This document shows, one piece after another, positions 33,388 to 44,485 of a DNA stretch of 64,000 nucleotides. Under the pieces are notes generated by a model that had not been told where the DNA came from, did no database searches, and saw only the letters and a program-made list of their open reading frames with translations. The position numbers were made by a program, and so were the translations under genes. Position 1 is the stretch's first letter. Each line of letters begins with the position of its first letter. The stretch is from Yarrowia lipolytica (lineage: Eukaryota > Ascomycota > Dipodascomycetes > Dipodascales): the NCBI RefSeq assembly GCF_001761485.1, contig NC_090770.1, forward strand, positions 992,001 through 1,056,000. The letters run 5' to 3'.

Positions 33388-34764
33388 TCTTTGTTAGTTA
33401 AGCGCAGGAAGTGAGCAGAAATCAAGTCAACTCTTTATAAGAGATGGCACTGGCGTTGCTTTGGATCGCAAAACAAATGGGTATGTTTCGATACTCACGT
33501 TTCTGATTGTGTCTGGCTCCTGTCCAAAATTAATTTTTCACAATACCTGAGCTTGGGACTTTTTAGTAGTAGAGTTAGGCTTTGACCCGGGCACGTGCTC
33601 TGGGGAAGAAAATGGATGAGTCCAAGAAAACGTTTCAGGGCTGCTAAAGTGGCGATCTAAAGAGATGAATCGACACTTATTACAATAGGCTACATTATTT
33701 AGTAATTTATTTTTGCTACAGTCGCCACCAAGACTTTCAAACCTTTGTCGGAAATCTTCCTCGTTTACCCCGTATACTCAGTGTGCATATGCGGGAAGCA
33801 TACAGGCACATAGAGCGACTGTTTGGTGTACGAGTTCAGTGCGAGTCATAACTATTGAAGATCATAATACTACAAGTAACACAAATGCACGTGTCTACTA
33901 GGTGGTATTTAGTATCCTTCACCTCTTATAAGTACAAGCATTGTACTTCATCCACTACAGTTATGTATGTCCGAGACTCGTACCTGGTCTACGTTTTTTT
34001 GGTCAGATATTATTCGGCTCCATTTTATTCGTCCCTGGCAACGAGACAAGCTTCACATGTGTCGAAAAGCAGTATCTTTCGATTATGATGAGGAACCTTG
34101 CCTGGAAATGGAAATACTAAGATATATCGTCCAACCATGACGATATTCGAATGATACATGTTATACATGTGTTCACAAATATGACTCAGTGTTCCTGGTT
34201 AATAAGCAAGGCTTCTTTTTTAAGGTTGGGCCGTTACGTCATGGTGCTAACCGAGAGCCGCACATATTGCACATATCGCACGTGTGGTCATGTGATCTAA
34301 AATAAAAAATCAAACAGATGATCGTTTCAAAGCTACAGTATCAGTACAAGTGAAAGTGCCGGGTTCTTTTGGAAATCATTTACCTTTTTCTAATTAAGCA
34401 GCGGTTAAAAGTGTTTTATGTGAGCGGTTAATCCGATTTAATGTTGTATTTAGGGTGATCGCATGTCCAGCAGTATGTACAGTACAGTAATGAAGGTACC
34501 TGCACCATGTATGATTTGTGAGAGTGCCTGAAGAAGGGTGTTGTTCGTATTCACTGGCTTTCTACAAGTAGTATGTTTTTGGCACCTTTGTGTTTAATCG
34601 GTGCTGTTTGAGCTGATTTGATTTTCTCCGTGTTTATTCTGCAGCTTTTATTCGACCTAATCTCCTAGAATTTTATTATTCTGCCCCTTCCTTAGTAATC
34701 ACGCACAGAACTCAAATATCACGGTTGCCATCCAAAACAACACAAACGGCATTATTTCTCGATA
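33388..34764. promoter_or_regulatory. divergent upstream region FOL2 / Laa2-like gene
   Basis: 1.38 kb between divergent genes. It is AT-rich near 33655-33720 and 34615-34700, with CACGTG E-boxes at 33593 and 33888, a CACGTGTGGTCATGTGA cluster near 34278, and TGTACAGTAC words near 34472. No gene or ncRNA is supported. Confidence 0.4.
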
Positions 34765-37700
34765 ATGGATTGGGAAGGAAACGAATGGGCTGACTCGGAA
34801 TGGACGTCTGCTGAGCCGGCCAAGGAAGAAGTGCTCAGCGCTTTCAAGCCTCTTCCAAAGGACTCTCCGACAGCGGTGCTCACCCCTGAAATTGATGATA
34901 TTCACGCCTGGGGCGACGTGTTGGAAGAGAGAAGTAGCCCTCGGCCTACCTCAAAGGATGCCAGTGATGTGCGGAGGAATGGAGGAGTTGAAACGGATGA
35001 GAAGCCTGATCTGTCAGAGTCTGCAGCTGTGGGTGAAGCAACTGAGCAGTTACAGAAGATGCAGCTGGAGGAATCAGAGGTGGAGGACGACACAGAGGAA
35101 AAGGAGCAGAATGATACAAAGCTCAATGCTCTAGGCCTAGCACCTCCGATCTCAATGTCTTCCATTTCGGTGGACGATCCCCACTGGGGTAGTGATGTTG
35201 AGGCGGAACCAGCGACAGTTAGTGGAGCGGAAGAAACTACAGAAGCTGCGGGAACTACGGGAGTCACAGAAGTCACTAAAGAGGCAGTTACTGAGACGTT
35301 ATCTGATCTACAACCAGATTTGGCCGTGCCTGTAAAGCCGTTTTCGCCTGTGGAAGTGACGGAGGATGAAGGGTGGGGCAAGTCCGATATTGCAGTGAAG
35401 CCCGTTACTCCCGCGGCTGAACTGCAAGAAGGATGGGGAGAGCCAGATTCAGCTTCTAAAATGGCATCTTACAATGATACTGCTGCTGTGGAAGAAGCGA
35501 TGAAGACAGAGGCTCCTCTTCCTGTCGTGGAGGATGAAGGGTGGGGCGATGGAGGAGATGGAGGAGATGGAGGAGATGGAGGAGACTGGGGTGATTTCGA
35601 GGAGGGCGAAGGATTTGATGATCCTGGGCCTGTTACCGAGGCGACTGCCACACCGAATGTTATCCCAGTAACCTCAGTAAAGAAGTCTGCCGTTCCTACT
35701 ACACAACTCGAATTTCCCCAACCTTTAGAAGAGTTGATCGTTCAATTGAGAGGATCTGACAGTGCCGATATCGAAGAGGTGAAAACCGTTACGCCTATCC
35801 TGTCGTACCGAGAAAAATCGCGAAAGCTGTACAACTCACTGATTCGCCCAAACTGTCAGTTCATCGAGTCCAAGCGAGCTAGCGAAGATAATGTGGTCAA
35901 GTGGACGGGATCCCAGTTTGAGAGTACCCTCAAGGGGGAGATCAGGAAGCTGCATGAGAATGACTCCAAAAATCTCAAGCGGGTGTTCAAGTTTGGCTGG
36001 AGCAATGGGGGTACGGAGAGATCTGGCTCCAGAGGAAGACCTCTCAGCATGCCTCCTCCAAAGAACGGTGAACCTGCTGTCCAAATCCCGGGTTTGTCTC
36101 GTTCCTCTACAATGTCTCGTGCCTCTACAACTTCCCCTGCTCCTCCAAGCGGTGGGCTGACCAGATCTTCTTCGTTAAGGGAACGAGGAAGGGACATGAC
36201 TCGAAACAAACCCCCTGGACTGGTTCAGACCGCCATTGCTGGAGCTGTCGGTCAGCGAGTGGTCTCGAGCTCACCCTCCATGTCTCCTACAATGTCCCCC
36301 ATATCTCCTTCAGCGCCCCACCATCATCATCATGCGCTGAGTAGTGTTTTTGGTCGGTCCAAGTCTAAGACTCACTCAAAGTCATCCTCGGTCAGTTCGA
36401 TCACTTCTCCCTTGGACTCCCCGATCGACTCACCTATTGACTCACCTTTGGGATCACCCATCTTGACCAATCTCGTGCCCTCACTGTCTCCTACATTGAC
36501 AGGAACCCCACCAAGTGGACCAAGTCGAACAGGGACTCCACTTAGTAATGCCCCTCCAGTGGCAGAAGATAGCTTTGCTGACTTCGTCTCCGCCACACCT
36601 GTTGCGTCTAAAAACAACTCTCCCATATCTTCCCCTAAAATTGGCTCTCCTGTTGGATCCCCCTTTGGATCCAAGGTGACCTCTCCGAAAATGTCCCATC
36701 CTCAGATCTCGTCTCCTTTGGCTGGAAATGGAAACCACGACCTCATGGGTCTAGATCTGTTGGGATCCAACACAAACACTGCCACGAAATCTACACAGCC
36801 CACACAGCCTTCGAATGCTCTGGATGACTTTTTCGGGGGCTCAAAGCCTGCTGGAATGAAGCCTGCCGCATCTCCTTTGGATGACATCTTTGGTTCCAAG
36901 CCAGTAGCGCACCCTGCTCCTAACAAACCCGCACAATCCCCGTTGGACGACTTCTTCAGCTCCACCACTAAGAAGCCTGATCCCCAGCCTGTGAAAAACA
37001 GCGGAGCCTCTGGATACTTGGGCACTGCCGATGGACAGAAGTCGGCAACCACTGCAAGTGCAACTGGCAACCAACTAGATGATTTGTTTGGCTCTTCTAC
37101 GACACCCACCACCAACGCTGGCAATAACATGGGTATATTTGGTTCTGGCTCTACTCAACCTGCCCATAAGGGCTCTGACTTTGACATCTTCGATGACCCC
37201 AAGGCTAAAGCGATTCCCAAACCTGCTGTCGCAAGTACTGATAACGGCTCGGAGTTCGACATCTTCAACGCGGCACCTACCAAGCAGACTTGGCAGCCGC
37301 CTGCTGACCCTCTGAAGGAATCTTCTGCGAGGTTGTCAGGCTTTGAAATATTCGACAAGCCTTCATCCACGCCATCCATCCAAATCGACAGCAGCCAAGC
37401 TGAAGACGACGAATGGGGTGACTTCACTGACTCAGTGGCTACCACGAACCGACCCCGGAAGAACTCGTACAACAGTGCTGCTAGAGTATCATCCAACACT
37501 CACAACGTTCCTTCTTCCGAGGTGGCCCAGTCCATCTCGCAGTCATCCACGCAGTCTCTGTTCGACACCACTTTTCTGGATTCGGCTATGGACAAGCGAC
37601 ACAAGTCAAAGTCGCCTTCTCGGTCTCCAATTGCTCCTATGAAACTGGCCAAGAAGCCCGTGGCATTCGAGCTTGATATGGGTCCTCTCCAGCCTGGATC

Positions 37701-37785
37701 CAAGTACAAGCAGCAATCGGAAGACAAGCTGGTCAACGACATTGTTAACTCTCTGCCTAACTTGGACTTTATGGCTTTCGTGTAA
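34765..37785 (+). CDS. aftiphilin/Laa2-like clathrin-adaptor accessory protein
   Basis: This 1,006-aa, mostly disordered acidic protein is packed with short adaptor-binding motifs. W-acidic-F motifs occur early (EGNEWADSEW, HAWGD, DPHWGSD, DEGWGDGGDGG, WGDFEEGEGF) and late (DDEWGDFTDS, about 880). Between 685 and 865 lies an array of LDD(F/I/L)F (four copies) and (D/E)FDIF/FEIF (three copies). One folded-looking helical block sits at about 310-415 (LEELIVQLRGSD through LKRVFKFGWSNG). Such motifs bind gamma-ear and AP-1/GGA appendages, as in aftiphilin and yeast Laa2, so trafficking at the trans-Golgi/endosome is likely. A run of GGA-GAT codons near 35550-35590 encodes a DGG repeat. The orthologue call is by motif content, not global similarity. 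Confidence 0.7.
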   Translation: MDWEGNEWADSEWTSAEPAKEEVLSAFKPLPKDSPTAVLTPEIDDIHAWGDVLEERSSPRPTSKDASDVRRNGGVETDEKPDLSESAAVGEATEQLQKMQLEESEVEDDTEEKEQNDTKLNALGLAPPISMSSISVDDPHWGSDVEAEPATVSGAEETTEAAGTTGVTEVTKEAVTETLSDLQPDLAVPVKPFSPVEVTEDEGWGKSDIAVKPVTPAAELQEGWGEPDSASKMASYNDTAAVEEAMKTEAPLPVVEDEGWGDGGDGGDGGDGGDWGDFEEGEGFDDPGPVTEATATPNVIPVTSVKKSAVPTTQLEFPQPLEELIVQLRGSDSADIEEVKTVTPILSYREKSRKLYNSLIRPNCQFIESKRASEDNVVKWTGSQFESTLKGEIRKLHENDSKNLKRVFKFGWSNGGTERSGSRGRPLSMPPPKNGEPAVQIPGLSRSSTMSRASTTSPAPPSGGLTRSSSLRERGRDMTRNKPPGLVQTAIAGAVGQRVVSSSPSMSPTMSPISPSAPHHHHHALSSVFGRSKSKTHSKSSSVSSITSPLDSPIDSPIDSPLGSPILTNLVPSLSPTLTGTPPSGPSRTGTPLSNAPPVAEDSFADFVSATPVASKNNSPISSPKIGSPVGSPFGSKVTSPKMSHPQISSPLAGNGNHDLMGLDLLGSNTNTATKSTQPTQPSNALDDFFGGSKPAGMKPAASPLDDIFGSKPVAHPAPNKPAQSPLDDFFSSTTKKPDPQPVKNSGASGYLGTADGQKSATTASATGNQLDDLFGSSTTPTTNAGNNMGIFGSGSTQPAHKGSDFDIFDDPKAKAIPKPAVASTDNGSEFDIFNAAPTKQTWQPPADPLKESSARLSGFEIFDKPSSTPSIQIDSSQAEDDEWGDFTDSVATTNRPRKNSYNSAARVSSNTHNVPSSEVAQSISQSSTQSLFDTTFLDSAMDKRHKSKSPSRSPIAPMKLAKKPVAFELDMGPLQPGSKYKQQSEDKLVNDIVNSLPNLDFMAFV

Positions 37786-38889
37786 ACAAACCATCATACA
37801 CAATAGAACAATGCATTTAATGAGAAAGCTGTAGCATTTGTATTTCGAATGCATGAAAATCTTCCATGTCACTACGAGTAGTCCGCAAATTTAGACGTCT
37901 TTGGAGGTTTTTCATATCCAACCTGTGGCATATCCAAAGCTTATGTTGATGTTTCAAAATGCAAGCGTGTATTCGATGATATTGTAATTTAAACCACGAG
38001 CATGAAAAATGTGCCCCACCAAAATCCAAATCCGATAATGCACTCATGGCATGTACGCAGATCGGGGGATATACGGATTTGTGGCTGCAAGAGTTGGAAG
38101 CCATTTTTTTGTGGCAAAAAACGTTGGCTGTCTGGTTCCAATTATTATTTTTTACCTCGGCTTACAGTGATCGGCATGATTATAACGTGCGATAAGATGA
38201 GATGACCTGCACCGCCCCGCCACCACAACCACGTTCTTTTTTTCACGCTTCCTGTCTTAAGTGCATTACGTGCATGGACAAGCAAATGTTGAGAACACCC
38301 TGTAATCCGGTAAACTCAACTGTTGAGTGAGACTCGATGGTCTCTGGAATCTTCAGCGGACGGCATGATGTTTGACCACGGCCAAGAACTTATTAACCCA
38401 TAAGCCGAGGCCGGTTATTGATGTAAGCCGACAGAATGCAAATCCAAAAGAAAACCGCTTTGTATATTAATGGGCAACCAAATCGGTGATGCACAGGAGG
38501 TTCATTTCAAGGGACCGCACGTAAAAATCACCTCATTCTCTTATCAGGCTTTCGACCAGCAGGTAAACATAACCTATCCGGCCCATCGCACGGTACCCAC
38601 AAGAAGTAGGTTGCATTTCTGTTCTTGTTTGTGGCATAACCCTTCTGTGGCACTCGTATATGCGTCCCATGTCGATCATTGAAGCTTAAGACGCGTTTCA
38701 AGGATAGCAATTCAGCAAATTTTGAGGTGTCTCTGGTGAGCAAGTCCAAATATTATCGTATTACTGAAGTAAACGAGCTCATATTACCATATTAACACCG
38801 TTTAATCTTCAAAAAGGCCATTATTTCGGCGCGCACGTGACTTGACGAACGGCATTGATTGGATATCGTAAAGTTTGAAGTCACGTGTC
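37786..38889. other. gap between the Laa2-like gene and tRNA-Pro
   Basis: 1.1 kb, no coding frame supported. Immediately before the tRNA is a perfect 10-bp inverted repeat, CACGTGACTT (38834-38843) and AAGTCACGTG (38878-38887). These are two E-box/Cbf1-type sites facing each other. Confidence 0.45.
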
Positions 38890-38962
38890 GGCCGTGTGGT
38901 CTAGTAGCTATGATTCTCGCTTTGGGTGTGAGAGGTCCAGGGTTCAAATCCCTGCTCGGCCC
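38890..38962 (+). tRNA. tRNA-Pro (anticodon UGG)
   Basis: A 73-base cloverleaf. Acceptor arm GGCCGTG pairs with CTCGGCC apart from one T-T mismatch, which the S. cerevisiae tRNA-Pro also has at this position. The D-arm contains TGGTCTAGTAGC (A box). The anticodon stem-loop is CTCGC-TTTGGGT-GTGAG with TGG at the decoding position. The T-arm is CAGGG-TTCAAAT-CCCTG (B box). There is no intron. A run of eight T starts two bases after the 3' end as the Pol III terminator. Confidence 0.97.
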
Positions 38963-39858
38963 GTTTTTTTTGGCGAATATTTTATCATTTTCCCGTGTAT
39001 TTTCTCCCCCCGACAAGATAGCGAGGTACAAGGTTGAGGTTGACATCATACGATAGTGCAGCTAGTGAGACATTTAGCCGGGACGAGTTCTTGTTGTCAC
39101 GTGACGTGTGGTGAACGTGATTGTTTCTCTTACAACCCGAGGGCATTAGTTTGTCCTGGCACATGTCTGTTATCATGACTTCCTTGTGTGTTCACCACCA
39201 ACTGATACACGTGTCGTGGCCTAAAGTTGTGCCAAAAGATGTTAAACTTTGGGGCATGTTAATTTTCACGGCCATATGCACCCCGGATTGTTGGGGAGAG
39301 GGGACAAGAGGATGTGAGTGAGGGGTGGGGGGGGGTGGTCTCCCGAATGCCATGCCTTTAGTATGGTGGGGACTAAGTTACTCCAAATGGACCTTTCAGC
39401 AAAAGAGTCGTTTAGTAGCGGAATAATAACATGGTGGGATTTTCGATTATCTCTTCAATCACCCCCTCAATTGCATCGCCTCAATCTTGTCTCTGTTCCT
39501 CCCCATCCCATCCCTTGGTGCTGGAAGAGCCAATAAACTCATGGCTCAAAAGGGTAAGATCTGCACTCAACATTGGAAGAGACTATGGATATAGAGCGAG
39601 TATATATATAGACAATTTGACTGGTCGCGACGAGACCCAAGTAACTACTTCCTAACCACAGGATACATCTGCATATCAGTACGAACGGTCTTCCGTGACT
39701 ATTTCTTCGTGTTTTATCGCCACCGCCACACACGCCTCGCAATATTCACCACAGTACAAACACAGACTCACGCAAACACACCACCAACTCTAAACCCCTG
39801 CAATTAGTGTGATTTAAAACACCCTCAGTGCCCCACTCTGTCGACACACTCCAACAAC
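38963..39858. promoter_or_regulatory. tRNA terminator and upstream region of the acyltransferase gene
   Basis: The T-run at 38964-38971 ends the tRNA transcript. The remainder is the promoter side of the PlsB-like gene. It contains TCACGTGACGTG (E-box) at about 39099, a G-run at 39329-39336, a pyrimidine-rich stretch at 39460-39520, and TATATATATA at 39601-39610. Confidence 0.45.
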
Positions 39859-42396
39859 ATGTCGGTCAACATTCTACAAGACGGTCCTCTTCCCGGAGAG
39901 CCGCCCAAGGGTCTCGCTGAGGAATCCCACACCTCCACAGACAACCTGTGGAGCGAATTTAACAACTTCCGAGCAGATCCCGTGTTCTTCTTCCGCGATC
40001 TAGGCCGACATGCTCGAAGTAAGGAATGGCGAGCCTACGACGACTACATTGGCCAGCCTCTGTTCTATGAAGGTCACGTGGAGGAGATCGCCGACGCCAC
40101 GCTCAACAACAAGGCTGTGACTAACCGAATCGAACAGCTGGCTGACTTGCGAGTGGCCAAGGAAGCAGAGGACCGCAACATGAGCGAGTCGGACAAGAAG
40201 GCCCGAAAGGCCGAGCTCGAGAAGCAGCTGCAGACCGTGGCCCGACAGAACTTTGAGGCCATGACCTGCCGGTTCGAGCACAAGTCGGTTGTCAAGACGG
40301 TCTACTACCTGACCAAGCAGATTTTCGGCCGAACCTACCACCAGGGTCTCCACGTCAACCTGCAGGAGATTGAGATGCTCAAGGCCAGGCAGCGGGTTCT
40401 GCAGGAGAAGAAGGAGTCCATTTTCTTCATGCCCTGCCACAAGTCCCATCTGGACTACATTGCTCTGCAGGCTCTGTGTTTCCGAGTCGGAATCTCCATG
40501 CCAATTATTGTTGCTGGAGACAATCTTAACTTTACCGGCGTGGGTCCCATTCTGCGAAACCTCGGCGCCTTTTTCATCCGACGGTCCTTCAACGACGACA
40601 AGCTGTATGGCTCTGTCATCCAAGCTTATATCACCACCCTGCTCCAGAAGGGTTACAACATGGAGTGCTTCATCGAGGGTACCCGAAGTCGAACCGGAAA
40701 GCTTCTGCCTCCCAAGTTTGGTATCATCAAATATGTGCTTGACGCCATTCTGTCGGGAGCAGTCTCCGATACTTGGATCTGTCCTGTTTCTACCCAGTAC
40801 GATAAGGTGGTCGAGACTGAGTCTTACGTTCGAGAGCTGCTTGGAAAGGAGAAGGAGAAGGAGAATCTGTTTGCGTTCCTTTCCGCGGGCTCCATTGTCA
40901 ACCTCAAGCTTGGACGAATCGATGTCCGATTTGCTGAGCCCTGGTCTGTCAAGGAGTTTGCCTTTGATATGATCAACAAGGAGTGTGTTCGAGTGGGTGT
41001 CCAGGCCTCCACCGTGGACGCAAAGAACCTGCCTGCTCCCATCCACCAGCGAATCCTCCGATCCGTTGGATACAAGGTTCTTAACGATATCAACAAGGTG
41101 GCCATCATTATGCCCACTTCTCTGATTGGTACCGTGCTGCTAACCCTCAAGGGATCTGGTATCTCTCGAGGCGACCTGATTCGACGTGTCGATTGGCTCA
41201 TCAAGACCATCAAGCTCCAGGGAGGCCGAGTTGGTTCGTTCGGAGCCAAGACTGAAGACATTGTCGATAACGGCCTGACCGTGCTGGGCCCCCAGCTTGT
41301 GTCTGTCGAGTCCAAGGGTCTCATTGAGCCCATTTACTCCGCCAAGGATACCTTCCAGCTGTCTTACTACAGAAACCAGGTCATTCATCTGTTTGTTTCT
41401 GATGCTATTGTCGCTGTGGCTCTGCATTCGCTCATCAAGCGATACCAGAACGGTAAGGTTCTGCCCCGTGTCAACATCTCCGATCTCATTGTTCAAGTGC
41501 AGTTCCTGTCAAAGCTGTTCTCTGGAGAGTTCGTCTATGGCATTGATGGTATTCAGACCAACCTGGAACACACCCTGGCTTCTCTGCAGCAGATGGGTGT
41601 CATCGAGTGCTCCCCCGACCTCAATGTTGAGCAGGGAGTCGGTCATATCACCATCACCCTCGAGGAGATTGACCGAGACCGACAGACTCTGGAGTTCTTC
41701 GGTTTCCTTCTCTGGCCTTTTGCTGATGGTTACTGGCTGGCTGCTCTGGCCATGTTTGCCCTGGTGCCCACCGAGGCCGACTACGAGGAGCGGGCCAAGT
41801 ACCTGCTCACCGTTCCTGACTCGGCTCGAATTACAGCCACTAAGGACCCTCTGACTCTGTGGGTGCAGGAAAAGGAGCTTATTAACCAGGCCCAGGTGCT
41901 TGGTAAGTCTCTGTACCACCAGGGCCAGATTAACTACTATGAGTCTGTCAATAAGGAGATGCTGAAGGATGCTCTGACCCAGTTTGTTGCTGAGGGTATC
42001 TTGCTTGCTCGGCGATCGTCTTCTGGTCGATCGCCTCTCCTGGTGGCCATTAATCCCGACTGGCTGCCCTCTCGAGCTGTTCGAAAGCTCGACGCCTTCA
42101 ACAGACTGAACACTGGTCTGGACACCTCCACCAATGTGGTCCAGATTGGAGAGATCACTCCCGCTGGTAAGCTGTATGACTTCTTGGAGGCCATTTCGTA
42201 CGGTCGACGAAAGGTGTCCCAGCGAAACATTACCGATATGCGAGTTATTCGAATGGCTGACGATCTTGCCCAGAAGTTTACCACTCGACAGCTCATGTCT
42301 ATCGACGAGGCCTCGCGGCCATTGGACGATGCTCTTGTCAAGGTCTCTGGCGGTAAGGGCAAAAAGCGAGGCGGTAAGAAGAATTCCAAGATTTAG
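39859..42396 (+). CDS. PlsB/GNPAT-family glycerone-phosphate or glycerol-3-phosphate acyltransferase
   Basis: This 845-aa protein carries the four acyltransferase motifs of the PlsB/GNPAT branch: HKSHLD (H194, the HX4D catalytic pair), GAFFIRRSF (about 236-244), FIEGTRSRTGKLLPPKFG (about 271-288) and the ICPVSTQYD strand (about 311-320). It should acylate the sn-1 position of glycerol-3-phosphate or dihydroxyacetone phosphate at the head of glycerolipid synthesis. The family differs from the Sct1/Gpt2 type found in all yeasts, and filamentous fungi keep it as a separate gene. There is no C-terminal PTS1 and the tail is Lys/Gly-rich (GKGKKRGGKKNSKI). Codon choice is strongly biased toward the C-ending set seen in highly expressed genes. 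ATG at 39859 is preceded by CAACA, a good context. Confidence 0.88.
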   Translation: MSVNILQDGPLPGEPPKGLAEESHTSTDNLWSEFNNFRADPVFFFRDLGRHARSKEWRAYDDYIGQPLFYEGHVEEIADATLNNKAVTNRIEQLADLRVAKEAEDRNMSESDKKARKAELEKQLQTVARQNFEAMTCRFEHKSVVKTVYYLTKQIFGRTYHQGLHVNLQEIEMLKARQRVLQEKKESIFFMPCHKSHLDYIALQALCFRVGISMPIIVAGDNLNFTGVGPILRNLGAFFIRRSFNDDKLYGSVIQAYITTLLQKGYNMECFIEGTRSRTGKLLPPKFGIIKYVLDAILSGAVSDTWICPVSTQYDKVVETESYVRELLGKEKEKENLFAFLSAGSIVNLKLGRIDVRFAEPWSVKEFAFDMINKECVRVGVQASTVDAKNLPAPIHQRILRSVGYKVLNDINKVAIIMPTSLIGTVLLTLKGSGISRGDLIRRVDWLIKTIKLQGGRVGSFGAKTEDIVDNGLTVLGPQLVSVESKGLIEPIYSAKDTFQLSYYRNQVIHLFVSDAIVAVALHSLIKRYQNGKVLPRVNISDLIVQVQFLSKLFSGEFVYGIDGIQTNLEHTLASLQQMGVIECSPDLNVEQGVGHITITLEEIDRDRQTLEFFGFLLWPFADGYWLAALAMFALVPTEADYEERAKYLLTVPDSARITATKDPLTLWVQEKELINQAQVLGKSLYHQGQINYYESVNKEMLKDALTQFVAEGILLARRSSSGRSPLLVAINPDWLPSRAVRKLDAFNRLNTGLDTSTNVVQIGEITPAGKLYDFLEAISYGRRKVSQRNITDMRVIRMADDLAQKFTTRQLMSIDEASRPLDDALVKVSGGKGKKRGGKKNSKI

Positions 42397-42875
42397 GAGG
42401 TACTATAATTGTTTATTTATGTTTGATATGACCCTGTGAGTTGTAGTTGCCTTTCTGTTATTCCTGCCGTATGAGTTTATAAGTTGCACGTGGTTTGTGT
42501 TGTCTCACACCATGCTGCTCGCTGTCACTCTCACGTCAAGGCTTGGTCTCGCTTCTGGGGTGCAGCACAAGCAATGTTATTATTCTGCGATCGTTGATAT
42601 GGTTCCTTACTGTACAGTACATACTCATGTATGATTTCCCATAATCGCGGACTCTGTTCTCTTGTCTTCTTGATGAGTGGTGCTGTGACGGTTGATGACG
42701 ATGGCGAGGTGTATAACCAAGAGACAAGAAGTCTACCATAACATATCGCGAAACGGTCTCTTTGAAAATCATCACCTCCTGATTTAATCTCTCGAAGAGC
42801 CCAAAAAATCGGTGCTTAATTGCGAACGAGAACGGAGACACAAGTACATACGAAAAGCTAACAAACCCAGCACGT

Positions 42876-43050
42876 AATGAATGATGGGCCCAACTCAAGA
42901 ATTCTCTGACCGATATTATCTCTTTCTCCACATTCTGTTCTCAAATTTGGACTTTCCCCTTTCATTTATAACGTTCCGATATTCTTATCTGGAGTTGGGC
43001 CCATCACTCATTTCGGACTGGTTCGGGTTGAGTGTATGATGATCGTGCTT
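42876..43050. repeat. MITE-like inverted repeat with a dispersed right-hand word
   Basis: Arms at 42876-42899 and 42989-43012 are complementary at 22 of 24 positions. Directly after the right arm (43013-43048) comes a run of words (TCGGACT, TTCGGGTT, GAGTGTATGA, ATCGTGCT) that recurs in the same order at 55830-55875. Near that second copy, at 55978-55997, is a relative of the left arm (GATGGGTCCAA then CTCAAG). No coding capacity. A small non-autonomous DNA element is the natural guess. Confidence 0.45.
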
Positions 43051-44478
43051 GCTATTTCCCTCCCTAGTCAGCCTCTAAACCGGAAAAATACTGGTAGTCG
43101 TCTCAAGCTGAGTCATCCAGGTTTGCTGACAAACGAAGATGCTGATCGGTGTGACATGAAGTAATATAATGTGCACTGTACTCCATGTAACGCGTAGTCT
43201 GGGTGATGTGTAGTTATGGGTCTGTGTGATGGTTGTTCTTGTCGCGACGACTGCCTATAAGACTTGTTCAAGTGCCTGGGTTGCCATTGTTGGTCAGATA
43301 TACGGATAGTAGGAGAGTCTGAAAGAACTGGTAGACGTGTAGCCGTGATGGACGTGATAGTGTGATCTGGACATGTCCAGAAATGTTATGGACGTAAAAG
43401 CACCATAAAGTAAGATATACTTGCATTACTGTACTCGTATTGTACATACTGTACTTGTACCCGTAGACTCCTGCAGCATTCTAGTCCACAACTCAAACAT
43501 ATCAAGCAGGAAGCATGAATTTTGAGGTGTATTCAGAAGGAGAAATTTGGCAGAGGATGAAATGACTGCCCCCTTGATATTTCTTACTGATCATACCCTG
43601 ATAGAGCCGGATCGTCGAAGAACGTGAAATTTGAGTCTCCCGAGTACAGTACATACAACTCGCGTACATCGTATACAGATTGCTTCCACAATCGATAAAG
43701 GTTTTCTTGGGCTGCACGATAAAGACAATCAGCCACGATAAGAAAATTTAGCCGCTAGAATAAAATAGCTTACAAAATATCACAAATATGACTTGCTACG
43801 ATACGTGGTTCATGTTTTGCAACTCCAGCCACAATAAGGGACCTGTCAAAAGCGGGTATTATACTGTCGTGTGTAAGGCAGGTGCAGTATGGAGAGAGTT
43901 GGAGTGAATTGGACAGTATGGTCGGTGAAAGAAGATAAATGGTATGGGAGTAACATATTGTAGAGCTTTGTAATAGTATCTGAACATGTGTGAGTTGGTT
44001 GAAGCTCTTGCAACCCTGAAACATTCTTTTGAAGTTATGAATGATGAATGTATTATGCAGACAAATACATTATGGGAAAGAGATATATTAAAACGGAATG
44101 GAAAGGTATTAAACATTTAGTAAAAGGGACATTGAACCCATTTGTTGTCAATAATTGATGAAGTCTTCTCACTCAACACTACTCTCACGTGACACTACGT
44201 TTCCAATTCACTCTACTCGAAGAAGGGGTCAGTGTGAGGATGTGTCATACTCAACCTCACTCATGGGATATTTATAGACACACTTGGAAATTTCTCATAA
44301 TCGATTTGGAGTGCAAAATCAACTGCAATAGAAATTATAAACCCAGGCACAACTTTCTCCTTGACATTACCTCGTTATTGCAGCTGAGGAATGACTTGTA
44401 CTCCTTTTCCTCCCACTCTTTCCAATTTCCTACAGCTACACTTTCCGTACTTCTCGAAATGCCCTGAAACATAGCTGG

Positions 44479-44485
44479 TATATAA
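44479..44485 (+). promoter_or_regulatory. TATA box of the lipase gene
   Basis: TATATAA just upstream of the first in-frame ATG (44487). It would put the transcription start beyond that ATG, so it decides in favour of the second ATG at 44514. Confidence 0.55.

Noticed and set aside
40000-41046. 348-codon frame antisense to the acyltransferase
   Set aside because: Shadow of a strongly codon-biased gene; long antisense frames are expected there.
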